From NCBI GenBank assembly GCA_903875445.1, contig CAIQWD010000100.1:1-64000 (forward strand): a DNA stretch of 64,000 nucleotides, written 5' to 3'. Below the pieces are notes generated by a model. It made no database searches. It was not told the origin of the DNA and was given only the letters and a program-made list of their open reading frames with translations. The first letter of the stretch is position 1, and each line of letters begins with the position of its first letter. This stretch comes from an uncultured delta proteobacterium. Its GTDB lineage: Bacteria > Desulfobacterota > Desulfobulbia > Desulfobulbales > Desulfocapsaceae. Made by a program: the position numbers and the translations under genes. This document shows positions 34,656 to 44,419 of the stretch, piece after piece.

Positions 34656-37600
34656 TTATTTGCCGCTCTCGGCTATCGTTTGCCAAAATGGCTGATAATT
34701 TCTCTCTCCCACAAAGTGCCCCGTTTCCGACTTTGTCCCAAAGGTCAAAATAGCCGGTTGGTAGCGTGCAGCGGGGCTTACCTGCTGCATCGGCTCAATC
34801 GCCTGGCCACCCTGGTTAGGCGATGATCCTACATACACCTGCCCCAGTTCCTTACGTTTAATCTTCAGACCATTAAACGACAGATCTATCGGGTCAAGTC
34901 TTGCGGCGTAACCTTGCTCACGCAATAAAACATTAGCAATCTCGCTCCATGCCGGCAAGGCTCCGGCAGCACCGCTGATGCGGGTAGCTTTACGGCGCAT
35001 CGGTTGATTATTATCAAAGCCCACATATACCCCGACGGCATAACCATCCTCGAGAACGAGAGAATCTCCGCCTACGGCTATCCCGGGTACGTATCCGAAA
35101 AATGAAGCGTTGGCATAATTATTTGCCGTTCCGGTTTTTCCGAGCAGCGGCACGGGAAGGTTCAACTTTGCAATTTCCGTCCCCGTTCCCTGACCATTAT
35201 CCCGGAGTCTGACTTTTTCATTGGCGGTCTTGCCGGTGCCGAATTTTACAACATTCTCGAGAATTCCGCCAATCGCCAAAGCAGTTTTCTCATCGACAAC
35301 CTTTCTGCTCGTCGGGGTTGTTTGATAAAGCACCTTCCCCTCTTCCGATTCAATGCGATCGAGTATCGCCAGGGAATCGTTGCTCTCATCCTGGTCATTC
35401 TCACCATACGTCGTAACCTTACCGGTAACGAGTCCTTCATACATTCGCGTTGCCTCCAGCAAGGTGACAACATTGGAACCCAGGGGAAAGGAGAGGACAG
35501 GCTCGAGCCCCCCCTTTATCCCCAGTCGGCCCGCCAACTGGATAAGATAATGCAGTCCTACGGTAATACGAAAATCCTCAAGCTGGGAAAGAACCTGGAA
35601 ACTGTATGGCAGACCGTTGCTGAGTTTCTGATATTCTTCCTCCACCTGCTCTTCGACTTTATCAAAGGTGCCGGCGCTCAGCGCATCTTTTAATTGGATT
35701 TTCTGCCAAAACAAGGCGGTTTCGACACTGTTCAAACCTTGCAGGTGGGAACGGAGCCGCTCCCCATCCATGCGCGTCAGATGCGCCGGCGCATCCTCGG
35801 CTCGAAAGAAGGAAAAGGTTCCGTTTATTCGGTTGGAATATAATCCGCCCGATGGGGATTGCAAAAGAGGGTCGCCTGTGCCGACATCCGTCGACTTTTC
35901 AAACATCGATTTAAATGCGGTGAGTTCGTCCCTGAGAGACCTGAGTGAAACGTAACGATTGGCAAGAACTTTTTTGCGAACGGCAATTTCCTCATTATCG
36001 GCCTTAGTCGAGGCATCGTCCTTTACCCGCATGTCATCTTCGACTTCCTCCTTATATCGGTCAAAGTTAAGCCCGAAAGGTAGATCCTTGATAATCCCGT
36101 ACTCAGCCTCCAACCCGTCGAAAATAAAATCGGTTTCCAGACTTTCTACAGCCGTGCGATACGCCGCTGCCCGTAGTACTTCACGGTTGACCTGTATCCC
36201 ATAGCGGTCACGTATTCTTGCGCTGTAAGCCCGATAGGGTTCTTCTTTTCCGTCACTGACCTTCGGTGCCAATCCAAGGTTTTCAGCTACCTCACGAAAC
36301 TGCAGAGGAGTGAGGTGATCGCAGAGGTGGGCAAGAAGCCATACCGTGGCCACATTTTCCGAATGAACTCCGGCATAATCCATGGAAACCCAGTCAAAAG
36401 GACTTTTATGATCCGGCCTGGGAAAATAAGGCCGGCCGTTCAATACGAAAATATTCCGGCGGTTCATCAGCATGTCGGCACTGTTCCAACCAAGTTGCAG
36501 GGCAGCGGTAAATACCAGCGTTTTAAAAGCGGAGCCCATTGTTCTCCGGGCCTGGATCGCCCGATTGAAAAACCGATTCTCAGTTCCGCCTGCCATACCG
36601 TGAATGGCGCCATCCCGTAATACCAAGGCTCCCCCTTGCACTTGCGGATATTTTTCTAAGGCAAACAGGGGGATCAGGCCGTTCTGGGCACGAACACTGA
36701 CCCAGACCCTGTCTCCCTTTTGCAATTGCTCAACTAGTTGCTCCTGATCTCCGGCCGCAGGTTCGGTCCACAGATTTTTTTGCCATTTTACCCGAGCCTT
36801 GACCAGTTCCGACAACCCAGACGCATCAATTACACCCCGTCCGAGTTTTTTATCCAGTTCGACACCTATTCGGATATCTTTGCCCTTGCCACTTATCTCG
36901 GTGATCGTGCCGAAAAGGAATTCTCCTTCGCTGACTATCGAATCGCCGCTGTAATCAAGGCCGCCAAGCTCTTCCTGGACTTCCTTCCTCTCATATCCCC
37001 GCAGTCGAACATCAAGGTGGGATAATTCCCCGCGGAGGATGGACAAGGTTTTTTCCTGAAGTTCGCGATCGATAGTGGTGATTATCCTCACCCCCGAGGT
37101 GGCAATGTTGGAAACGTCATTTTTTTCCAGAGCGCCCAGCACCTCCGTTGAAGATACCGCTTCACGGACCATTTCCATTGCATAATCGAGAGCATAGCCG
37201 ACCTTACCCTGATTAAACCGCAGGTCTTCGGCAACGCCTTCTTGGTATTCGGCTGCACTGATCATACCCAGGTCGCGCATTTTCCCGAGCACGTACTCAA
37301 GCCGGGCCTTGCCCCTCGTTTTGGCAAGATCGGCGCCCTGGTCGGTCTTTTTAATGAATGGATTATAATAATTCGGCCTCTTCACACTGCCGGCAATAAA
37401 GGCACATTCGAGCATTGTCAGTTCTTGCGGCTTTTTATCAAAGTAGTACCTGGCGGCAACCCCGAGGCCAAGGCCATTGCCGCTTACATAAAATTGATTG
37501 GCATAAAATTCGAAAATCTTTTCCTTGGGGTAATGGTATTCCAGTCGTAAGGCAAAAAGGAGTTCTTTGAGTTTCGCCTGAAGGGATCTGTCTGTTCTCT

Positions 37601-38000
37601 TAAAGAGATTCTTGGCGGTCTGCTGGGTCAGGGTACTCCCTCCCTGCACAACCTTGCCGGCCTGAACATTGCGGAAAATAGCCCGGGCAATACCGAGCGG
37701 ATCAAAACCTACGTGGGTAAAAAACCGTTCATCTTCTGAGGCCACAAGGGCATTAACAAAATTTTTGGGGATCTCTTCATAGGTCACATACTGGCGGTGG
37801 GCGGTATCAAAGAATACCCCGAGTTTTGTTGTGCCATCGCTGTAATAGACCTGACTTTCCTTACCGAGAATACGACGAATATTATCCTGCCGAATTTCCT
37901 CGCCCGGTTCGACGACAACCAGCCAGTACACCAAGCCCAGCAAGGCCCCGGCAGCGATCACGCCCAAGGCAATTGTCATAATGAAAATCTTTTTCAACAT
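34656..38000 (-). CDS. Class A penicillin-binding protein with a long transpeptidase insert
   Basis: A 1114-residue bifunctional peptidoglycan synthase from the ATG at 38000; the frame is open 39 codons more. A membrane anchor (about 3-33) is followed by the glycosyltransferase domain with VASEDERFFTHVGFD (catalytic Glu near 88) and GGSTLTQQTAKNLF near 120. The transpeptidase motifs are SAFK (near 490), SEN (near 547) and KTG in LLGKTGTANN (near 955). The gap of about 400 residues between SEN and KTG is roughly twice that in E. coli PBP1A. An extra segment of about 200 mostly charged, helical residues accounts for it. All catalytic motifs are intact. Confidence 0.92.
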   Translation of the reverse strand: MLKKIFIMTIALGVIAAGALLGLVYWLVVVEPGEEIRQDNIRRILGKESQVYYSDGTTKLGVFFDTAHRQYVTYEEIPKNFVNALVASEDERFFTHVGFDPLGIARAIFRNVQAGKVVQGGSTLTQQTAKNLFKRTDRSLQAKLKELLFALRLEYHYPKEKIFEFYANQFYVSGNGLGLGVAARYYFDKKPQELTMLECAFIAGSVKRPNYYNPFIKKTDQGADLAKTRGKARLEYVLGKMRDLGMISAAEYQEGVAEDLRFNQGKVGYALDYAMEMVREAVSSTEVLGALEKNDVSNIATSGVRIITTIDRELQEKTLSILRGELSHLDVRLRGYERKEVQEELGGLDYSGDSIVSEGEFLFGTITEISGKGKDIRIGVELDKKLGRGVIDASGLSELVKARVKWQKNLWTEPAAGDQEQLVEQLQKGDRVWVSVRAQNGLIPLFALEKYPQVQGGALVLRDGAIHGMAGGTENRFFNRAIQARRTMGSAFKTLVFTAALQLGWNSADMLMNRRNIFVLNGRPYFPRPDHKSPFDWVSMDYAGVHSENVATVWLLAHLCDHLTPLQFREVAENLGLAPKVSDGKEEPYRAYSARIRDRYGIQVNREVLRAAAYRTAVESLETDFIFDGLEAEYGIIKDLPFGLNFDRYKEEVEDDMRVKDDASTKADNEEIAVRKKVLANRYVSLRSLRDELTAFKSMFEKSTDVGTGDPLLQSPSGGLYSNRINGTFSFFRAEDAPAHLTRMDGERLRSHLQGLNSVETALFWQKIQLKDALSAGTFDKVEEQVEEEYQKLSNGLPYSFQVLSQLEDFRITVGLHYLIQLAGRLGIKGGLEPVLSFPLGSNVVTLLEATRMYEGLVTGKVTTYGENDQDESNDSLAILDRIESEEGKVLYQTTPTSRKVVDEKTALAIGGILENVVKFGTGKTANEKVRLRDNGQGTGTEIAKLNLPVPLLGKTGTANNYANASFFGYVPGIAVGGDSLVLEDGYAVGVYVGFDNNQPMRRKATRISGAAGALPAWSEIANVLLREQGYAARLDPIDLSFNGLKIKRKELGQVYVGSSPNQGGQAIEPMQQVSPAARYQPAILTFGTKSETGHFVGERNYQPFWQTIAESGK

Positions 38001-38344
38001 ATTTCTTGCATGGTTGAGACAAAAGAGATGAACAATGGGGAGAAAAAACAACCTCAACGGAGAGTTCGACGTATAATCCTTGCAATTAACGAAAAGTTCG
38101 GTTTTATATACTGTCAATTGCCGGTAGCAACCTGACGGCTATGAATGTACATGGTTATCAGAGATATCTCAACAGACTAATTAGGAGCCGTTGGGAAATA
38201 GCTGGTCCATTTATAACCATTTCCTTACGGCTCCTTATGCCGTTACAGGCATCTCTTTGGGCATGTTATAGTTTTACAGCGGCTTAGCAAATCAACGGTC
38301 TTTTAACAGGGCCTTTCACCAGTAAACAACAACCGGATTGGCGA
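38001..38344. other. Divergent intergenic region between pbp and mltD
   Basis: This stretch of 344 bases carries the upstream regions of two divergent wall genes. It holds a palindromic repeat (separate entry). On the minus strand a TTGACA lies near 38113-38118, but no convincing -10 at the right distance was found. No gene is seen. Confidence 0.5.
38184..38245. repeat. Palindromic dispersed repeat, copy 1 (other copy at 46630-46690)
   Basis: The arms GGAGCCGTTGGGAAAT and ATTTCCTTACGGCTCC can pair with one small internal mismatch region around a loop of about 20 bases, followed by TTATGCCGTT. The copy at 46630 has GGGGCCGTTAAGAAAT and ATTTCTTTACGGCCCC. Two positions differ in both arms so that pairing is kept. 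Confidence 0.8.
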
Positions 38345-40057
38345 ATGACACAGACACCCCATACGATTGTTAAGACCCTCGTTCTCTTGCCTTTTTTATT
38401 GTTCCTCTCCGGTTGTGCCGACCGTATCCATTATGGAACAATTTTCCAAGGTGCTCCTCAGGAAGTTGCCGCAAACAGTGCCGCCAATAAGCCTGATACG
38501 GAACTCCAGGATACCGAACCGGAAATGTGCTTGGATCAAGAGTTAAATGCACTCAACCAAACAGGTCTGTGGAATGACCCGTATCCACCGATGAGCTTTG
38601 ATCCGACCGAAAATGTATCCTTTGATTTTCCGGTCGTTTTGAATAAACAGGTGGAAATGTATATCCATTTTTTCCAAAATGACTTTAGAGAGCAATTTGC
38701 CCATTGGCTGCAAAGGGCTGCCGCCTATATGCCGATGATGGAGACAGCATTGGCCGAAGCCGGGTTGCCAAAAGATTTAGTGTATCTGGCAATGATTGAA
38801 AGTGGCTATAACCCGCTCGCCTGTTCGCGGTCGATGGCGGTTGGCCTTTGGCAATTCATGGAAGGCACCGGATCACAGTATAACCTGGAAATCGACAAGT
38901 ATGTCGACGAGCGTCGTGATCCTGAAAAATCCACTCAAGCCGCAGCGACCTTTCTTGCCGACCTTTACAAGGAATTCGGTGACTGGCATCTCGCCGTTGC
39001 TGCCTACAACGGTGGTCCCGGCAAGATCCGCAACGGGCTCAGCAAATATGGCGTCAACAATTTCTGGGAACTGGCCAGCAAAGATTATCTGGCCTTGGAA
39101 ACCAAACGCTATGTGCCGAAACTCATTGCTGCCCTCATTATTGCCAAACAACCGGAAAAGTTCGGATTTACGCAACTTGTCTACCATACCCCGCAACGCT
39201 ACGATGTCATCACCGTCAACCCGGGAATGGGCCTTGATGCGGTGGCTCTGCTCGCTAACAGTAGTACCGACAAAATAAAACAGCTCAATCACGAACTCCG
39301 CCAAAATAGAACGCCACCTAACGTCACTGATTATGAAGTTAAAATTCCTTACGGTACAGCAGCGTTGGCGATGAAAAACATGCCTCGTTTGCATGCCACT
39401 GTCACAACCGCTTACAAGACTCACAAAATTGGCAAAAAGGATACCCTCACCTCCGTCTGCGCCCTGTACGATGTAAATAAAACCACTCTTCTGAAAGCAA
39501 ACAATCTGCAAGGCGGCAAGCTGAATTTCGGCCAGAATCTGAGAATTCCTTACAACTCCATTGCCTACCAGCTCCTGCCGGAAAATATTGCCAAGACAAA
39601 AGCCGCGAACCACGACAACCTGGTTATGCATCAGGTCAAGCCGGGTGAAACCGTTTCCAGAATCTCCAAACTCTATAGTGTTCCTCCTGACTTGATCATG
39701 TCTTGGAATAATTTAAAGAATGTGAAAGCAGTCAAGACAGGACAACAACTTGCACTGTATATCGACCAGCGCGATGCCATAGGGACCGGCGAGAAAACCA
39801 GTCGTATTGACCTTGAGAAAATCGCCGGACTCGAAAAAAATCCGAAACTGGTTTTTTTAAAAGCAGAAAAAAGAAAGACTCATATCACAGAAATCCGTGC
39901 AACCGATTCCTATGCCTCATATAATGTCCAGGACGGCGACACTTTGTATACTATTTCCCAGAGGTTCAGTGCCTCAACATCGGAAATCAAAAAATGGAAT
40001 AACCTGAAATCCGACCTCATTTATCCCGGCGATGTATTGAAACTGAAAAAGGCATAA
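38345..40057 (+). CDS. mltD: MltD-type membrane-bound lytic transglycosylase with three LysM domains
   Basis: A 570-residue lipoprotein (signal ending FLLFLSGCAD). The SLT-type domain has its catalytic Glu in YLAMIESGYNP near residue 150, then SMAVGLWQFMEGTGSQYNL and WHLAVAAYNGGPG. Three LysM modules follow: HKIGKKDTLTSVCALYDV near 358, HQVKPGETVSRISKLYSV near 430, and YNVQDGDTLYTISQRFSA near 522. It cleaves peptidoglycan glycan strands to 1,6-anhydro products. It is divergent from the penicillin-binding protein gene, a natural pair for wall remodelling. Confidence 0.93.
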   Translation: MTQTPHTIVKTLVLLPFLLFLSGCADRIHYGTIFQGAPQEVAANSAANKPDTELQDTEPEMCLDQELNALNQTGLWNDPYPPMSFDPTENVSFDFPVVLNKQVEMYIHFFQNDFREQFAHWLQRAAAYMPMMETALAEAGLPKDLVYLAMIESGYNPLACSRSMAVGLWQFMEGTGSQYNLEIDKYVDERRDPEKSTQAAATFLADLYKEFGDWHLAVAAYNGGPGKIRNGLSKYGVNNFWELASKDYLALETKRYVPKLIAALIIAKQPEKFGFTQLVYHTPQRYDVITVNPGMGLDAVALLANSSTDKIKQLNHELRQNRTPPNVTDYEVKIPYGTAALAMKNMPRLHATVTTAYKTHKIGKKDTLTSVCALYDVNKTTLLKANNLQGGKLNFGQNLRIPYNSIAYQLLPENIAKTKAANHDNLVMHQVKPGETVSRISKLYSVPPDLIMSWNNLKNVKAVKTGQQLALYIDQRDAIGTGEKTSRIDLEKIAGLEKNPKLVFLKAEKRKTHITEIRATDSYASYNVQDGDTLYTISQRFSASTSEIKKWNNLKSDLIYPGDVLKLKKA

Positions 40058-40093
40058 GCCCTTTTGCCGTATCCCGCCTTTCATAAAAACTAG

Positions 40094-40453
40094 ATGCTTG
40101 AAAACACCCCCCAACCCATCCCGATACTTACCGCCCGACAAAAACAATTCCTGAAAGCACTGGCCCATCCTCTCAGCCCACTGGTGCAGATTGGCAAGGA
40201 GGGTATGAGTGCGGGGATCATCGATACGGTAAAAGCTGAATTGCAGAACCATGAATTGATCAAGGTTAAAATAGGCAATAACAGCGGACTGGAAAAACAT
40301 ACCACCTCACAGGCAGTAGCCGAGCAGACGGAGAGCATCCTGGTACAGCTTATCGGCAAGGTCTTTATTTTGTATAAAGCTAACCCGGAAAAAGCCAAGG
40401 ACAAAAAAATCAAATTACCATCAGCGGCAAAGCCCTATCCTGTGCGGCAATGA
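40094..40453 (+). CDS. yhbY: YhbY/CRS1-YhbY family RNA-binding protein
   Basis: A 119-residue protein with the CRM domain: LTARQKQFLKALAHPLSPLV, QIGKEGMSAGIIDTVKAELQ, HELIKVKIG and VQLIGKVFILYK. Family members bind the large ribosomal subunit precursor. The C-terminus extends by about 20 residues, rich in Lys and Pro. Its 3' end overlaps the convergent hydrolase gene by 44 bp, so this end may be regulated by antisense overlap, or it is simply compact. Confidence 0.92.
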   Translation: MLENTPQPIPILTARQKQFLKALAHPLSPLVQIGKEGMSAGIIDTVKAELQNHELIKVKIGNNSGLEKHTTSQAVAEQTESILVQLIGKVFILYKANPEKAKDKKIKLPSAAKPYPVRQ

Positions 40454-41177
40454 ACAGGATGGTCTCGCCCCATTGCCGCACCGCCGACTTGGCAGCATCC
40501 CTTGCTAATAACGGTGTGTTGTTGGTTTCGCTTAAATGGGCAAGGACAGCGATATGCAGTTGACTGCCGATGAGTTCGGCGAGGAAAGCTGCCGCGTCTT
40601 CATTACTGAGATGACCCATATGAGAACGAACACGCTGTTGCAACGGCAAAGGATATGGTCCGTTTTTCAGCATTTCAAGGTTATGGTTAAATTCGAGAAT
40701 AAGGGCATTGCAGCCTCTTAGTCTTTCCGCCATGAGATGCGAGACCTTGCCGGTATCGGTACAATAACCGAGACTGCTTTTACCGTCGCTGACCACAAAG
40801 CCGACCGGGTCTGCAGTATCATGGGAAATCCTAAAGGAACGCACCCAAAGGTCTTCTATCTGCACCAGATCTCCGGTCTCGAATTCCTTTGCCGCAAAAA
40901 GCTTTCCGAGTCTTTTCTCGCCGGCACTCAAGGTGCCGAAATTTGCGTAGGTCGGAAACTTAAATTTCCTGGAAATTACCCCTGCACCACAGATATGATC
41001 ATTGTGTTCGTGAGTCAGGCACAATGCCTTGATGTCCCTCAGCTCCCGGCCAATAGAATGCAAACGGGAATCAATTTCCTTACCGGAAAACCCAGCATCG
41101 ATCAAAATGCCGGTCTTACCACTCTCGACGAAAACCGAATTTCCCCGACTGCCGCTGCCAAGAATTGAAAATCGCAT
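40410..41177 (-). CDS. Metallo-beta-lactamase-fold hydrolase, WalJ/YycJ-like
   Basis: A 255-residue MBL-fold protein: FSILGSGSRGNSVFVESGKT at the start, LIDAGFSGKEID near 25, the metal-binding LCLTHEHNDHICGAGV near 55, and SLGYCTDTGKV, ALILEFNHNLEML and LSNEDAAAFLAEL further on. This is the pattern of WalJ/YycJ exonuclease-like hydrolases. It is the last gene of the long minus-strand operon, 3 bases after dut. Confidence 0.9.
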   Translation of the reverse strand: MRFSILGSGSRGNSVFVESGKTGILIDAGFSGKEIDSRLHSIGRELRDIKALCLTHEHNDHICGAGVISRKFKFPTYANFGTLSAGEKRLGKLFAAKEFETGDLVQIEDLWVRSFRISHDTADPVGFVVSDGKSSLGYCTDTGKVSHLMAERLRGCNALILEFNHNLEMLKNGPYPLPLQQRVRSHMGHLSNEDAAAFLAELIGSQLHIAVLAHLSETNNTPLLARDAAKSAVRQWGETILFIAAQDRALPLMVI

Positions 41178-41180
41178 ACC

Positions 41181-41636
41181 CTATACCCCCGTGTGACCAA
41201 ATCCCCCAGCAGCACGAGATGTCGCATCAAGACCCTCAACGAGGGTAAATCTTGCTCTGGTTACCGGCGCCAAAACCAATTGGGCAATACGGTCTCCCCG
41301 GTGAACAACGAATGGCTTTCTGCCAAGGTTGATCAGGGCAATTTTGACTTCACCGCGATAGTCCGAATCGATAGTCCCGGGACTGTTGAGTATGGTCAAG
41401 CCATATTTGACAGCCAAGCCGCTACGCGGACGAACCTGCAGTTCATATCCGGCAGGAAGGGCGACGCCAAAGCCGGTCGGCACAAGAGCCATTTCCCCCG
41501 GTAAGATGACCAATTCATTGTGTACCGCCGCTTCAACATCCATACCGGCAGCTCCCGCCGATTCATAACGCGGCAGATTGAGATCACGCTCAGCCGCAGG
41601 TACCAGCCAACAGATTTTCACTTCCTTCTCATGCAT
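41181..41636 (-). CDS. dut: dUTP pyrophosphatase
   Basis: A 151-residue trimeric dUTPase from the ATG at 41636, with AGGG just upstream. The five family motifs are in order: [59 protein letters not shown] and [11 protein letters not shown]. It hydrolyses dUTP to dUMP, keeps uracil out of DNA and feeds dTMP synthesis. It follows pnp after a terminator and so may be partly expressed by readthrough or its own promoter. Confidence 0.96.
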   Translation of the reverse strand: MHEKEVKICWLVPAAERDLNLPRYESAGAAGMDVEAAVHNELVILPGEMALVPTGFGVALPAGYELQVRPRSGLAVKYGLTILNSPGTIDSDYRGEVKIALINLGRKPFVVHRGDRIAQLVLAPVTRARFTLVEGLDATSRAAGGFGHTGV

Positions 41637-41679
41637 AACCACCCTGCACTATAGATATTCTCAGTCTCCATCGGCGCAT

Positions 41680-41712
41680 AAAAAAAGCCGGTCCCTATGC
41701 AGGAACCGGCTT
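41680..41712 (-). terminator. Rho-independent terminator after pnp
   Basis: Read on the minus strand: AAGCCGGTTCC, loop TGCATA, GGGACCGGCTT, then a run of T. The stem has 11 pairs with two G-U pairs. It lies 28 bases after the pnp stop and ahead of dut. Confidence 0.85.
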
Positions 41713-41739
41713 AGCACACACTATACTCTACTTACACGG

Positions 41740-43818
41740 CTATTCCTCAAGCAGTGCCTTACGGCTCAGGCGAATCCTGCCACGATTGTCGACATCCAAC
41801 ACCTTGACCTCGATTATGTCCCCTTCCTTGACCACATCGGTAACCTTCGATACCCGTTTGATATCAAGTTCGGAGATATGCACCAGGCCATCGGTGCCCG
41901 GCAAAATCTCGACAAAGGCGCCAAAGTCCTTAATGGTTTTGACTACGCCCTTATAAATTGCCCCAACTTCCGCCTCGGCGGTTATAGCCTTGACTCTTGC
42001 CACAAGGGCGTCCGCCTTTTCGCCGCTGAGGGCAAACATTTTCACCAGTCCGGAATCGTCAACCTCAATCTTGGCGTCGAACTCGGCGGACAGCTCCTTG
42101 ATGATCTTACCCCCCGGTCCGATGAGATCGCGAATCTTGTCAGGATTGATCTTGTGGACCATATATTTCGGGGCATGCTCGGCGACTTCATCGCGGGATT
42201 TGGAGATACTCTTCTTCATCTCGGCAAGGATGTGGATACGACCATCTTTCGCTTGAGCAAGGGCTTTGCCCATGATTTGTCGATCAACCCCATCGATCTT
42301 GATATCCATCTGCAGCGAGGTAATGCCTTCGCCGGTACCTACTACCTTAAAATCCATGTCACCGAGATGATCTTCGTCACCGAGGATATCGGAAAGAATT
42401 ACGACCTTGTCACCTTCCTTGATGAGACCCATGGCAATACCCGACACCGGGCTTTTCAAAGGAACTCCTGCATCCATCATGGCCATACTGCCGCCACACA
42501 CGGTGGCCATGGAAGAAGAGCCATTCGATTCGAGAACCTCCGACACAATCCGGATTGAATATGGGAAATCCTCCTCAGCCGGGAGAACCGCCTCAAGACC
42601 GCGGGTCGCCAGGTTGCCGTGACCGATATCCCGACGTGATGGTCCGCGCAGGCCGCGAACCTCACCGACGCAGTATGGGGGGAAATTGTAATGTAGCATG
42701 AAACGGTTGATGACTTCGCCGTGCAGGGTTTCCACCCGTTGTTTATCCCGTTCACTGCCAAGAGTTGTCGAAACCAACGCTTGCGTCTCGCCGCGGGTAA
42801 ACAAGGCCGAACCGTGGGTTCGCGGCAGGTATCCGGTCTCACAGGAAATATCTCTTATTTGATCGAATTTTCTCCCGCCTATCCTGATTTGGCTATTGAC
42901 GACTTTGTCGCGCATGAAGGATTTTTTGTAGGCAGAGAGTAATTCGCTAACTTCCTTGCTGCGTCCTTTCTCCGGGTCGAGGGCGGCAACAACCTCCTGC
43001 TTCAGTTGGTCATACACGCGGCCACGTTCAAGTTTATCGAAAGTATTAAATACCTTGTCCATTCCGGCTGCGGCAAGAGATTGCACCTTGGCTCGCAAAT
43101 CTTCGTCAACCGGCATTGTTTCTACCGGGCGCTTCGGTTTTCCGGACGACTTCTGTAACTGCTCCTGCAAGTCAATGAGAGGCTGGAGATGCTCAAATGC
43201 ATGGAAGATACCGGCCAGGACCTCGTCTTCACCGAGTTCATCGGCCTTACCCTCAACCATGACAACGGCATTACGGGTACAGGCAACAACGATATCCATT
43301 GATGAATTTTTCAGCTCGGAAATCGTCGGATTAAGGACATAATGACCATCGATGTAACCGACACGCCCCCCGGCCACAGGACCGCCGAACGGAATATCGG
43401 AAAGGGTCAGGGCACATGAAGCGCCGGTCAGTGCCAAGATATCCGGTTGCACATCCGGATCAGCGGAAAGAACGGTGGCGATAACCTGGGTTTCGGCAGA
43501 ATAGCCGTCAGCAAAAAGAGGCCGCAACGGGCGGTCGATAATTCTGCAGGTCAAGACCTCGGTGTCGCTCGGTCGACCAATTTCCCGGCGGAAATAATTG
43601 CCGGGAATTCTGCCCACGGCAGCAAGTTTTTCCTGATATTCGATAGTCAGAGGCAAAAATCCGGCCTCCGGTTTGTTCTCGCCGGCACCAACGGCGGTAA
43701 CCAGCACCATGGTATCCCCCGATCGTATGACGATTGATCCTGATGCCTGCTTGGCAATTTTTCCTGTCTCGATGGAAATAATTTTACCACCGATTTCTGC
43801 TTCAACTCTTTTCAACAT
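41740..43818 (-). CDS. pnp: Polyribonucleotide nucleotidyltransferase (PNPase)
   Basis: A 692-residue protein from the ATG at 43818, with GGAG 5 bases before it; an upstream frame of 15 codons is not needed. Order: RNase PH domain 1 (LPLTIEYQEKLAAVGRIPGN), helical linker, RNase PH domain 2 (RTHGSALFTRGETQALVSTT; DILGDEDHLGDMDFKVVGT), KH domain (IRDLIGPGGKIIKELSAEF) and S1 domain (GAIYKGVVKTIKDFGAFVEI). It degrades RNA 3' to 5' by phosphorolysis. It follows rpsO across a terminator hairpin, as in most proteobacteria. Confidence 0.97.
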   Translation of the reverse strand: MLKRVEAEIGGKIISIETGKIAKQASGSIVIRSGDTMVLVTAVGAGENKPEAGFLPLTIEYQEKLAAVGRIPGNYFRREIGRPSDTEVLTCRIIDRPLRPLFADGYSAETQVIATVLSADPDVQPDILALTGASCALTLSDIPFGGPVAGGRVGYIDGHYVLNPTISELKNSSMDIVVACTRNAVVMVEGKADELGEDEVLAGIFHAFEHLQPLIDLQEQLQKSSGKPKRPVETMPVDEDLRAKVQSLAAAGMDKVFNTFDKLERGRVYDQLKQEVVAALDPEKGRSKEVSELLSAYKKSFMRDKVVNSQIRIGGRKFDQIRDISCETGYLPRTHGSALFTRGETQALVSTTLGSERDKQRVETLHGEVINRFMLHYNFPPYCVGEVRGLRGPSRRDIGHGNLATRGLEAVLPAEEDFPYSIRIVSEVLESNGSSSMATVCGGSMAMMDAGVPLKSPVSGIAMGLIKEGDKVVILSDILGDEDHLGDMDFKVVGTGEGITSLQMDIKIDGVDRQIMGKALAQAKDGRIHILAEMKKSISKSRDEVAEHAPKYMVHKINPDKIRDLIGPGGKIIKELSAEFDAKIEVDDSGLVKMFALSGEKADALVARVKAITAEAEVGAIYKGVVKTIKDFGAFVEILPGTDGLVHISELDIKRVSKVTDVVKEGDIIEVKVLDVDNRGRIRLSRKALLEE

Positions 43819-43920
43819 GTTTTCTCCAGATGTTTGTAGCATCAGGGAAGGGCGCAGCGCCAATTTCTCCGACTGGATTATCCACCAGCCCCGTATGCTC
43901 TTTTTTTCGGAATTCCATAA

Positions 43921-43965
43921 ACAACAAAAACCTCAAACAGTTCTTAAAGATTGAACTGTTTGAGG
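43921..43965 (-). terminator. Terminator between rpsO and pnp
   Basis: On the minus strand CCTCAAACAGTT and AACTGTTTGAGG form a perfect 12-bp stem with an 11-base loop, followed by TTTTTGTTG. It stands about 50 bases after rpsO and 100 bases before pnp, the position of the classical attenuating terminator or RNase III site of this operon. Confidence 0.88.
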
Positions 43966-44016
43966 TAATAAAACAGCACTATACCCTGAACCGCAAACGG
44001 CCCGGTCAACAAAGAA

Positions 44017-44286
44017 CTACTTCCGCAGATTGAGTTCCTTGAGCATGGTTCGGTACTTATCGAGGTTTTTCTTCTTCAGATAATCAAGCAGACTGCGGCG
44101 CTGACCGACCAATTTCAGGAGACCCTGCCGTGAGTGATGATCCTTTTGGTGAACTTTGAAATGCTCGGTGAGATATTCAATACGATCGGTGAGAAGAGCA
44201 ATCTGCACCTCGGAAGACCCGGTATCGGTGGGATGGGTCTTGAATCTTTCAATGATTTCGTTTTTCTTTACTGCTGAGTGTGCCAC
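44017..44286 (-). CDS. rpsO: 30S ribosomal protein S15
   Basis: An 89-residue S15 of exact family length. It has [40 protein letters not shown] and [20 protein letters not shown], and ends LKELNLRK. It binds the central domain of 16S rRNA. A strong GGAGG site lies upstream. The mRNA leader between truB and rpsO is about 130 bases and could hold an autoregulatory structure; S15 represses its own mRNA in other bacteria. Confidence 0.98.
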   Translation of the reverse strand: MAHSAVKKNEIIERFKTHPTDTGSSEVQIALLTDRIEYLTEHFKVHQKDHHSRQGLLKLVGQRRSLLDYLKKKNLDKYRTMLKELNLRK

Positions 44287-44341
44287 GACAATCCTCCTGG
44301 ATGTATAATAAATGTAAATATTCGGTAGATAAATGTAACAA

Positions 44342-44366
44342 CAAAAAATTCCGTCCGGAGACGAAG
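44342..44366 (-). terminator. Possible weak terminator between truB and rpsO
   Basis: On the minus strand a short hairpin (TTCGTC, TCCG, GACGGAA) is followed by six T. A perfect TGCATCTAAGATGCA palindrome lies just before it. The stem is short, so this may instead be part of the rpsO leader. Confidence 0.35.
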
Positions 44367-44419
44367 AGGGTGCATCTTAGATGCAATCCGTCCGTGCACA
44401 CACTAGCCAACTCGGGTGA

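Noticed and set aside
41578-42558. 326-codon plus-strand open frame opposite pnp
   Set aside because: pnp is unambiguous on the other strand across these bases; the plus frame has no signature and no ribosome site.
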